Source: CAYNGH01 sp964396845 (GTDB taxonomy: Bacteria > Vulcanimicrobiota > JAJTBE01 > CAYNGH01). Taken from it: 7,867 nucleotides of DNA. The position numbers were made by a program, and so were the translations under genes. The DNA lies in NCBI GenBank assembly GCA_964396845.1, contig CAYNGH010000154.1:1-7867 (forward strand), in the 5' to 3' direction. The notes beneath the pieces were generated by a model, which saw nothing but the letters and a program-made list of their open reading frames with translations, did not search any database and was not told the origin of the DNA. Positions 1-5,767 of this stretch are shown one piece after another (the first letter of the stretch is position 1; the number at the start of each line of letters is the position of its first letter).

Positions 1-552
1 AACATGGCTTCCCTGGTCCGGCAACAACGCCACAACATTCACTTCATAATTCACCCGGGCCATCACAAGGAACGCACTCCTGTTCACGAACAGTTGCCTC
101 TGTGTCTTGATTCACTTCGGGAAATTCTGGACTCTCACCTTTCCAACCAGTTCACTCTGTGTATCGAGAATATGCTCAGCTCTCACTTCGGGGGGAATGT
201 ATCGGAGTTGCTTGCCATACTGGAAAACCTCAAGGATGAGAAAGTATCAGTATGCCTGGACACCAGCCACGGGGTTTACGACAGCACTCCCACAGAGATG
301 CTGAGAATCCTGGGACCCCATGTGGTTACCACCCATCTTTCTGATAACTACAACCAGCCTGTGGGAGAATATCATGCCCTGCCAATGTCCTTGATTCATT
401 CTCAAATTTCTTGGAAAGAGTTTCTTGCGGAGCTGTCGAAGCTCACAAGAACGGCAATTCTGGAGTTGAGCAAACCACAATACATGGATAATGACCTGTT
501 TCTCAGGATGGCTCACATCAGCGTCCTGCAGGGGGAGAGGTTTATCAGGTGA
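1..552 (+). CDS. Sugar phosphate isomerase/epimerase, TIM-barrel family (5' end missing)
   Basis: This is the C-terminal part of a xylose-isomerase-like / AP-endonuclease-2-type TIM barrel. Such enzymes are usually 250-290 residues, act in the cytoplasm on sugars or sugar phosphates, and use a divalent metal. The frame is open to the left edge. An ATG at position 4 would give 182 residues but would remove the first barrel strands, so the true start is probably upstream. Numbering from that ATG, the metal-site pattern of the family is visible: His17 in HPG, Glu55 in IENM, Asp86 and His89 in CLDTSHG, His111 and Asp114 in THLSDN, His124 in EYHALP, and Glu154 in AILEL. ISWKEFL near residue 137 matches the usual IDW-type segment before the last helix. 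The stop lies 39 bases before the antiporter gene on the same strand, so the two may be co-transcribed. The substrate cannot be predicted; an endonuclease IV-like DNA repair role is less likely but not excluded. Confidence 0.8.
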   Translation, partial: NMASLVRQQRHNIHFIIHPGHHKERTPVHEQLPLCLDSLREILDSHLSNQFTLCIENMLSSHFGGNVSELLAILENLKDEKVSVCLDTSHGVYDSTPTEMLRILGPHVVTTHLSDNYNQPVGEYHALPMSLIHSQISWKEFLAELSKLTRTAILELSKPQYMDNDLFLRMAHISVLQGERFIR

Positions 553-591
553 CAGAGTGGTATCCCGATTCTGGAAGACATTGAGGGAATT

Positions 592-1806
592 ATGAATCCG
601 ATTGTAATCACCGGGATAATTATAATTACTGGTTTTTTATGTGGTGAGCTGGCAACAAGGCTCAAACTGCCCAAGATTACCGGGTATATTGTGGCGGGGA
701 TTTTTTTAAATCCGGACCTTTTTCATTTCATCCCGAAGGAGGTTCTGTCCCATACTGACCTTATTACTCAAATCTCCCTGTCCTTCATCACCTTCTCTGT
801 GGGCGGCACTCTGCTTTATTCCCGGATAAAAGAACTGGGCAGGGGAATTATGTATATCACCTTCTTTGAAGCCCAGCTGGCCTTTCTGTTTGTCTTTGCC
901 GGCATGGTGCTTTGCGCTCCCGGGATCCTGGGGATGTCTTCCGATTCCTTTGTCACCGGGATAGTGCCATTGGGCATCATGGCAGCGGCTCTGGCATCGG
1001 CGACGGATCCCTCGGCGACACTGGCCATTACCCATGAATACAAGGCCCGGGGGGATGTCACCTCCACCATAATGGGAGTTTCGGCCTTTGATGATGTCCT
1101 GGGGATTATCAACTACAGTTTCGCCTTTGTAATAGCCGGTGTATTAGTGGCAGGACAGAAATTCAACCTGGAAGTATCGGTGGGACAGCCATTGATAATA
1201 ATTTTTGGTTCTGTCGTCATGGGGATACTCTTCGGAGCAATATTCAACAGGGTGTCCTGGATGGTAAGCAAGGAGAAGGAGGGAGTTCTTATTGTCCTGA
1301 TTCTGGGGTTGCTGATGCTCTGTTACGGTTCAGCCCAGAACCTGGGATTTGACCAGCTTCTGTCCACCATGGTCATGGGTGTGGTGGTGATTAACTTCAA
1401 CCATCTCAGGGACAGGGTGTTTCGTATCCTTGAGAGATACACCGAGGAACTTGTGTTTGTGCTGTTTTTTACCATCAGCGGTATGCAGTTGGATTTTTCC
1501 ACCTTGCAAACCACCTGGCTTATCAGCTTGATATTCATTCTTTTGCGGGCCGGTGGCAAGATCACCGGCACCAGCATCGGGGCGCACCTGGCAGGGTGTT
1601 CCAAAAAGGTCAAAAAATACACCTCCGCCGGACTTATCCCCCAGGGAGGAATTGTAATCGGCATGGCCCTGCTGGTGAAACAAAGTCCCCAGTTCTCTCA
1701 TATCGGCGACATCATCCTGAGTGTTATTATCGGGTCCACCGTTGTTCAGGAGCTTATAGGGCCGATGCTGGTGAAAAAAGCCCTCAAGGATGCCGGAGAG
1801 ATATAG
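592..1806 (+). CDS. Cation:proton antiporter, CPA2 / Na+/H+ exchanger family
   Basis: This is a 404-residue integral inner-membrane protein with about 11-13 hydrophobic segments, probably exchanging Na+ or K+ for H+ to control pH and ion balance. Family hallmarks seen here are an N-terminal helix followed by LPKITGYIVAGI (residues 26-37), SFITFSVGGTLL (64-75), the unwound-helix motif ATDPSATLAI (137-146), and an adjacent acidic pair in SAFDDVLGI (Asp167-Asp168). In related antiporters such a pair is linked to electrogenic exchange. The C-terminal part shows RAGGKITGTSIGAHLAG (319-335) and GLIPQGGIVIGMAL (347-360), typical of this superfamily. There is no C-terminal TrkA-N/RCK domain, so this is a short form without cytosolic nucleotide gating. 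The start is supported by GAGGG at 583-587, four bases before ATG, which is rather close. It lies 39 bases after the isomerase and may share its transcript. Ion specificity cannot be read from the sequence. Confidence 0.9.
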   Translation: MNPIVITGIIIITGFLCGELATRLKLPKITGYIVAGIFLNPDLFHFIPKEVLSHTDLITQISLSFITFSVGGTLLYSRIKELGRGIMYITFFEAQLAFLFVFAGMVLCAPGILGMSSDSFVTGIVPLGIMAAALASATDPSATLAITHEYKARGDVTSTIMGVSAFDDVLGIINYSFAFVIAGVLVAGQKFNLEVSVGQPLIIIFGSVVMGILFGAIFNRVSWMVSKEKEGVLIVLILGLLMLCYGSAQNLGFDQLLSTMVMGVVVINFNHLRDRVFRILERYTEELVFVLFFTISGMQLDFSTLQTTWLISLIFILLRAGGKITGTSIGAHLAGCSKKVKKYTSAGLIPQGGIVIGMALLVKQSPQFSHIGDIILSVIIGSTVVQELIGPMLVKKALKDAGEI

Positions 1807-1893
1807 CAAGTCCGTCACTGTCGCCATGAGTCAGGGATTATGAAGCAAATCTTGCACTCACAGGCTAATACAAGTCACATGGGAAACAGCAAT

Positions 1894-1899
1894 TATAAT
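1894..1899 (+). promoter_or_regulatory. Possible -10 element for the FKBP gene
   Basis: A perfect TATAAT stands 25 bases before the TTG start of the FKBP gene, in the 118-base gap after the antiporter. Transcription would start near 1906 and leave a short leader containing the ribosome-binding site GAGGTG (1914-1919). No good -35 hexamer lies at the right distance (CAAGTC at 1871-1876 is poor), and there is no TG extension. The site is plausible but not proven; it suggests the FKBP gene has its own promoter. Confidence 0.4.
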
Positions 1900-1924
1900 A
1901 CTATCACGGGGAAGAGGTGCATTC

Positions 1925-2359
1925 TTGGCATCAGCAGAAAATGGAAACAAGGTCAGGGTTCACTACACCGGAACCCTTGAAGACGGCTCGGTATTTGACA
2001 CATCAAAAAGCCGGGGGCCCCTGGAATTTGTCATCGGTCAGGGTCGGGTGATAAAGGGCTTTGACCGGGCGGTTAAGGGGCTGTCGCCGGGAGAAAAGAT
2101 TAAAGTGAAAATACCCATGGCCGATGCTTATGGCCCTCGCAAGCCGGAGCTTTTGATAACCATGAACCGGTCAGATTATCCGGTAAACCTGACGCCGAAG
2201 GTGGGCAGGCTTCTTCATGTTGTCAATGACCAGGGCAAGGGAACAGTGGCCCGGGTGATAGAGGTGGAAGAAGACCGGGTGATTCTGGATGGGAATCATC
2301 CCATGGCAGGCAAGGATCTCAACTTTGAAATTGAGCTTCTGGAGATACTGCCGGAATAG
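1925..2359 (+). CDS. slyD: FKBP-type peptidyl-prolyl cis-trans isomerase, SlyD-like
   Basis: This is a cytoplasmic folding helper of 144 residues that speeds cis-trans isomerisation of Xaa-Pro bonds. The FKBP core is split, as in SlyD. The first part holds KVRVHYTGTLEDGSVFDTS (residues 9-27), FVIGQGRVIKGFDRAVKGL (35-53) and MADAYGP (65-71). An insert-in-flap chaperone domain follows (about 72-122, with PKVGRLLHVVNDQGKGTVAR). The chain then returns to the core with LDGNHPMAGKDLNFEIELLEI (121-141). E. coli SlyD carries a His/Cys-rich nickel-binding tail after this point; here the protein ends directly after the core, so a nickel-delivery role is unlikely. The start is TTG, chosen because GAGGTG at 1914-1919 sits five bases upstream and the protein then begins close to the first core strand. 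It converges on gatC with 34 bases between the stops, and no terminator is visible there. Assignment to the SlyD group is by domain layout. Confidence 0.9.
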   Translation: MASAENGNKVRVHYTGTLEDGSVFDTSKSRGPLEFVIGQGRVIKGFDRAVKGLSPGEKIKVKIPMADAYGPRKPELLITMNRSDYPVNLTPKVGRLLHVVNDQGKGTVARVIEVEEDRVILDGNHPMAGKDLNFEIELLEILPE

Positions 2360-2393
2360 CCCCGCCAGCAAAATCAAGAACCCCACAGACATT

Positions 2394-2708
2394 TCACTCT
2401 GAACTTGACGGGTTGATAATCGGGGGCAGCAGAAAATGTCCCTCCTGAGTTTCCGGGGCGTTCTGCAGGGCCTCTTCCCGGCCAATGGTCTTGCGGGGGA
2501 TATCTTCCCGGAGGTTTTCAGCTTCCACCGGTTCGAAGAAAGACGGGTCAACCCCTTCGGTGTCAAGATCCCCCAGCTTGTTGACATAGCCGATGATGTC
2601 CCCCAACTGGCAGGCAAAGGTTTCCTGATCCCCATCCCGAAGGCTTATGCGGGCAAGCCGGGCAATGTGGCAAACTTCATCGGGGGTTATTATCTGTTGT
2701 GGAGTCAT
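2394..2708 (-). CDS. gatC: Aspartyl/glutamyl-tRNA(Asn/Gln) amidotransferase subunit C (GatC)
   Basis: This is the small subunit of the GatCAB amidotransferase, which converts misacylated Glu-tRNA(Gln) and/or Asp-tRNA(Asn) to Gln-tRNA or Asn-tRNA. GatC wraps around and stabilises the GatA-GatB interface. The 104-residue product has the family pattern: ITPDEVCHIARLARISL (residues 7-23), a helix with FACQLGDIIGYVNKLGDLDTEGV, the segment PSFFEP, then LREDIPRKTIGREEALQNAP, and the usual end EGHFLLPPII. I chose the ATG at 2706-2708 because the homology begins right after it and AAGGAAG (minus strand, 2718-2724) lies nine bases upstream. A longer reading to 2786 would add 26 residues with no family match. 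Neither gatA nor gatB is adjacent: the upstream neighbour is a methyltransferase and the downstream one a convergent FKBP gene. Confidence 0.93.
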   Translation of the reverse strand: MTPQQIITPDEVCHIARLARISLRDGDQETFACQLGDIIGYVNKLGDLDTEGVDPSFFEPVEAENLREDIPRKTIGREEALQNAPETQEGHFLLPPIINPSSSE

Positions 2709-2904
2709 CTTGTGAAACTTCCTTAAAGCATGTTGACAGGGTCTGCAGTTTAACAACTGCCGGAAAAACATTTCATAACAAGCCAACGGGCAATTTATCT
2801 TGAACTTTATTATTCTGCTATGGCCGGCTTTGCTCCTTCAGGCCCTTAGCCTAATCATGCAAGGTTTCTTTGCAGTAAACATCATTAATGCAGAAATATA
2901 ATGA

Positions 2905-2945
2905 AGCAGGATCAACGAACCTTCGTTTTATTTATTTTGCCTGCT
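2905..2945 (-). terminator. Possible hairpin after the methyltransferase stop
   Basis: Five bases beyond the stop codon of the methyltransferase, AGCAGG pairs with CCTGCT (outer arms 2905-2910 and 2940-2945). Between them sits a second small palindrome, AACGAA-CC-TTCGTT (2914-2927). On the minus strand the structure is followed by TCATTATATTT, only partly T-rich. The stems are short and the loop between them is large, so termination may be weak. The rest of 2709-2950 holds no gene or clear promoter that I can support, apart from the gatC ribosome-binding site. Confidence 0.25.
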
Positions 2946-2950
2946 ACAGT

Positions 2951-3667
2951 TTATCCGGGAGTTCTGGAATCTGTTTCATCTTCATCTTCTGCTTCGGCGG
3001 GAGGCATATCAACGACCCTGTAAAACATGGCCCGGGTCCGCCCCCAGCCCATTAGAAACTCTCTTGTTTCAAAAAGCTCCAGTCGGGGATGATGGTATTC
3101 CACGGATACTGACATGAAGCGGGAGCCTGGGCGAAGATGACTGATTTTTTCGTGTATTTCCCGGTGAATTCTGCCGGAAAAGGTGGATCCATGCAACAGC
3201 ACCACAGATGCTGCCAATAAATCGACTTCAAGGATGTCTTTCTGAAAAAAGCTGATATTATTCAGATTCAGTCGTTTTATTATCTTTTGGGCAGTCCTTA
3301 TGTATGTGGGAATAAGGTCATACCCGATGCAGTGGCGGGGTTTTCTGTTAAGATTCATAAAAAACAGCAGTTTCCCCCGGCCACATCCCAGGTCATATAT
3401 CACATCCCCGGGCCCGATATTTAGAATATCTGCAATCTCTTCTGCTACTCGGTAAGGGACTTCCCCGAAGAAGAAATTGTTTTTTGAATACTCATATTGT
3501 TTTCGTTCCCGGTCAATATATATGGGGGAAAGCCGGGTGGCGTAGTTTTTGATTAGCTCCATCTCCACCCGTCGAAGTCCGGGATATTTACCGGAATCTA
3601 TAAAATCCCTTATGCCTGTGAGGAAAACCACCTGAAGGATTTCCGATATGGATTCTGCCAGACTCAT
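2951..3667 (-). CDS. Class I SAM-dependent methyltransferase with acidic tail
   Basis: The 238-residue product has a Rossmann-type methyltransferase fold. An N-terminal helical part (1-60) leads to FFFGEVPYRVAEEIADIL (65-82), which resembles the segment before the SAM site in DOT1-like enzymes. The SAM motif I follows as DVIYDLGCGRGKLLFF (88-103), an acidic residue at the end of the next strand as CIGYDL (Asp117), and a motif II/III-like stretch FQKDILEVDL (141-150). The C-terminal 15 or so residues are very acidic (AEAEDEDETD). The methyl acceptor is unknown; the DOT1 resemblance concerns the fold and does not imply histone methylation. ATG at 3667 is preferred; AAGGAAGG lies upstream but 15 bases away, longer than ideal. 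A TTG at 3724 in the same frame would add 19 residues but has no ribosome-binding site. The gene follows the oppC-type gene by 69 bases with no visible terminator, so it may be the last gene of that operon. Confidence 0.75.
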   Translation of the reverse strand: MSLAESISEILQVVFLTGIRDFIDSGKYPGLRRVEMELIKNYATRLSPIYIDRERKQYEYSKNNFFFGEVPYRVAEEIADILNIGPGDVIYDLGCGRGKLLFFMNLNRKPRHCIGYDLIPTYIRTAQKIIKRLNLNNISFFQKDILEVDLLAASVVLLHGSTFSGRIHREIHEKISHLRPGSRFMSVSVEYHHPRLELFETREFLMGWGRTRAMFYRVVDMPPAEAEDEDETDSRTPG

Positions 3668-3736
3668 TGAGCTTTCTTTATTCCTTCCTTGTGGTGTCGG
3701 GATTCTGATTCGGGATAAAGGCAAAATTTGAGGGCT

Positions 3737-4582
3737 TCAGGTTTTCAGTCTGGGATCCAGGGCATCCCGGAGGCCGTCCCCCAGAAAATTAAAGGCCAGC
3801 ACTGTGAGAACAATCAGGGCTCCCGGAAAGAATACCATCCAGGGGGCCACGGTCATATATGTCTGGGCCTTGTGGAGCATACTTCCCCAGGAGGAGAGAG
3901 GCTCCTGCACACCAAAGCCCAGGAAGGAGAGGACTGATTCCAGCAGGATTGTGGTGGCGATTCCCAGGGTTGCATTGACAATAACCGGTGCCATCACATT
4001 GGGAATGACATGCCTGCTGATGATCCTCCAGTGGGAAGCACCCACAGCCCTGGCACTTTCCACATATGTCATCTCCCGCACCGACAAAACCTGTCCCCTT
4101 ACCAGCCGGCAGGTGCCGGCCCATCCTGTCAGGCCGATAACAAGAATCACATTGAGCATGGATGGAGGAAGAATGGACTGGATTACCAGAATGAAAAACA
4201 GCAGGGGAAGGCTCAGCATCACATCCACAATCCGCATGATGATCCCGTCAACAAATCCTCCGAAATATCCGGAAACGGCCCCCAGGAGGGTTCCCACGCA
4301 AATGAATATCAGCACTGCCCCCACACCGACTGTGAGGGTTACCTTGGTGCCATATATAGAGCGGGAGAGGATATCCCTGCCGTAATTATCGGTGCCGAAG
4401 GGATGGCTCAGGCTGGGGCCTCGGGGTATCCCCCCCAGAGAATAATCGATCTGGTCCGGCGTGAAGGGGGTGAGATGTGAGCCGACAAGGGCAACCAGAA
4501 CCAGAAAACCGATGAAATAAAGGCTTATCAGAACCGCCTTGTTTTTTGCAAACTCTTTTTTTATTCTCTCGAAATCTCCCAT
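3737..4582 (-). CDS. Peptide/nickel ABC transporter permease, OppC/DppC family
   Basis: This is the second membrane subunit of a binding-protein-dependent importer for oligopeptides or dipeptides (nickel and some oligosaccharide systems use the same family). The length, 281 residues, is usual. Visible features are a first membrane helix (about 15-36), the conserved HPFGTDNYGRDILSRSIYG (60-78), five further hydrophobic segments, and the cytoplasmic EAA loop TYVESARAVGASHWRIISRH (172-191), which docks on the ATPase. The ending FNFLGDGLRDALDPRLK (264-280) is characteristic of OppC/DppC proteins. Its ATG overlaps the stop of the upstream permease as TAATG, so translation is probably coupled; AGGGTG (minus strand, 4588-4593) stands five bases before the start. 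No ATPase gene (oppD/oppF type) follows; the next gene is a methyltransferase. Confidence 0.93.
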   Translation of the reverse strand: MGDFERIKKEFAKNKAVLISLYFIGFLVLVALVGSHLTPFTPDQIDYSLGGIPRGPSLSHPFGTDNYGRDILSRSIYGTKVTLTVGVGAVLIFICVGTLLGAVSGYFGGFVDGIIMRIVDVMLSLPLLFFILVIQSILPPSMLNVILVIGLTGWAGTCRLVRGQVLSVREMTYVESARAVGASHWRIISRHVIPNVMAPVIVNATLGIATTILLESVLSFLGFGVQEPLSSWGSMLHKAQTYMTVAPWMVFFPGALIVLTVLAFNFLGDGLRDALDPRLKT

Positions 4583-5544
4583 TATTTCACCCTGATTCTG
4601 GGATCCGCCCAGCCGTAAAGTATATCCGCCAGAAGGTTTGCCAGGATTATAAGTATCGACGCAATCAATATGTCCCCCATCATGATGGAATAATCCCGCC
4701 GGGCCATGGCCTCAATCCCCAGACGGCCAATTCCCGGCCAGCCGAACAGAAACTCAATCACGAAGGAGCCTGCGGCAATCTCCGGTATGGACAGGCCGAT
4801 GAGGGTTATCATGGGCAGGAAGGCAGGCTTAAGGGCATACCTGTATATTATTTCCTTCTCAGGGATCCCCAGGGCCCGGGCAGTGCGGATATAGTCTTCG
4901 TTTAGAACTTCAATCATGGAGGATCGGAGATACCGGGTCCAGCCGGCAATATTTCGAAAAGTCAGGACCATCACCGGCAAAAACATATGCCAGGAAACAT
5001 TTGCCGCCATGGCCAGGGGGCCGACCCCTTCGACGGAACTCATCCCCACCGAGGGGAACCATCCCAGCCGGCTGGTAAAAAGATAGATCACCAGCAGAGC
5101 AAGCCAGAATGAGGGAACTGAAAGGCCGAAAAAAGAAAAAAAGGTCAGGATATGATCGTATATGGAATTCTTGCGGAGGGCCGCGGTGACTCCCAGAGGA
5201 ATGGCAATCAGCAGGCTCAGGGTGTATGCGGTTCCCATCAGGATGAGGGTTGCCGGGAGCCGTTCCATTATGGCTTCTGCCACGGGCTTGCCATCCACCA
5301 GAGAATAGCCCATATCCCCCTTTGTCACGAGGTTTTTCAGCCATATGCCATACTGCACGTGGAGGGGTCTGTCCAATCCCAGGTTCCGCCGGATTCTGGC
5401 TCGATCTTCCGGTCTGGTTCTGGGATTCATCATCATGTCCGCAGGATCTCCCGGGGCTTTGTGAATGAGAATGAAGGTGATCACCGTTACTGCCAGCAGA
5501 ACCGGTATGGATATTAAAAGCCTTTTTATGATGAACCTTAGCAA
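4582..5544 (-). CDS. Peptide/nickel ABC transporter permease, OppB/DppB family
   Basis: This is the first membrane subunit of the importer, pairing with the OppC-type protein to form the channel. With the chosen start it has 320 residues, normal for the family. It opens with LRFIIKRLLISIPVLLAVTVITF as the first membrane helix. It then shows HKAPGDPAD (28-36, the family's PGDP signature), a periplasmic segment with NLGLDRPLHVQYGIWL (54-69), the EAA loop DYIRTARALGIPEKEIIYRY (217-236), FGWPGIGRL (267-275) and the ending YGWADPRIR (310-318). The frame stays open to ATG codons at 5571 and 5697, but these add 9 or 51 residues that do not look like the family, and neither has a good ribosome-binding site. 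TTG at 5542-5544 has CAGGGAGA six bases upstream. The gene leads the minus-strand group; no binding-protein gene precedes it. Confidence 0.92.
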   Translation of the reverse strand: MLRFIIKRLLISIPVLLAVTVITFILIHKAPGDPADMMMNPRTRPEDRARIRRNLGLDRPLHVQYGIWLKNLVTKGDMGYSLVDGKPVAEAIMERLPATLILMGTAYTLSLLIAIPLGVTAALRKNSIYDHILTFFSFFGLSVPSFWLALLVIYLFTSRLGWFPSVGMSSVEGVGPLAMAANVSWHMFLPVMVLTFRNIAGWTRYLRSSMIEVLNEDYIRTARALGIPEKEIIYRYALKPAFLPMITLIGLSIPEIAAGSFVIEFLFGWPGIGRLGIEAMARRDYSIMMGDILIASILIILANLLADILYGWADPRIRVK

Positions 5545-5550
5545 ATGCCA

Positions 5551-5558
5551 TCTCCCTG
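5551..5558 (-). promoter_or_regulatory. Ribosome-binding site that sets the OppB-type start
   Basis: On the minus strand the sequence CAGGGAGA lies six bases before the TTG at 5542-5544. It favours this start over the ATG codons at 5571 and 5697, whose upstream bases show no comparable match. The resulting N-terminus begins directly at the first membrane helix, as is usual for this family. Confidence 0.7.
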
Positions 5559-5767
5559 GGGGTTGGTTCATACTATTTCTCTGCCGGGGCCGGCCATCCT
5601 CTTGCAGGCTGATATTCAAATTACCTGGATATAGAAAAATATCGAAGGACACCTGTGAAGCCTTAATTTTTTGCCTCTTTTTCACCTTCTTTTTCATAAG
5701 GAAAAAGACAGGAAGAAATTAATCAGGAGGGAATCTGTATTAATCATTATTTACTGGAGGCAATTAT
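5559..5767. promoter_or_regulatory. Divergent intergenic region with small hairpin and doubled SD-like sites
   Basis: This stretch separates the minus-strand permease operon from the plus-strand lipoprotein gene and must contain both promoters. I see an A/T-rich inverted repeat, TCTTTTTC (5688-5695) and GAAAAAGA (5701-5708), with a five-base spacer. It could be an operator or merely a by-product of the polypyrimidine/polypurine runs. A weak plus-strand promoter candidate is TTGCCT (5671-5676) with CATAAG (5695-5700), 18 bases apart. Two SD-like sites precede the lipoprotein: AGGAGG at 5725-5730, with no usable start after it, and GGAGG at 5756-5760, which serves the ATG at 5768. No strong minus-strand promoter is evident. 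Confidence 0.3.

Noticed and set aside
1807..1924. Possible terminator or regulatory RNA between the antiporter and FKBP genes
   Set aside because: Only tiny inverted repeats (for example GCAA-ATC-TTGC) occur, with no T tract. Nothing beyond the -10 candidate can be supported.
2436..2726. Plus-strand open frame opposite gatC
   Set aside because: It is fully antisense to gatC, whose family pattern is strong, and it shows no domain pattern of its own.
2914..2929. AACGAA-CC-TTCGTT followed by Ts, resembling a plus-strand terminator
   Set aside because: The stem is only five usable pairs and the nearest plus-strand gene ends about 550 bases earlier. It is mentioned only as part of the weak minus-strand structure.
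2901..3023. Short plus-strand frame starting at ATG 2901 (about 40 residues)
   Set aside because: Most of it is antisense to the methyltransferase tail, its Ser run mirrors the acidic repeat, and no ribosome-binding site precedes it.
3804..4385. Plus-strand open frame of 193 residues opposite the OppC-type gene
   Set aside because: It is antisense to a clear permease gene, has no recognisable motifs, and its composition is that of a shadow frame.
4910..5551. Long open frame on the minus strand overlapping the OppB-type gene (213 residues)
   Set aside because: It overlaps a well-supported permease in another frame on the same strand. Its product is rich in Pro, Gly, His and Ser with no family pattern.
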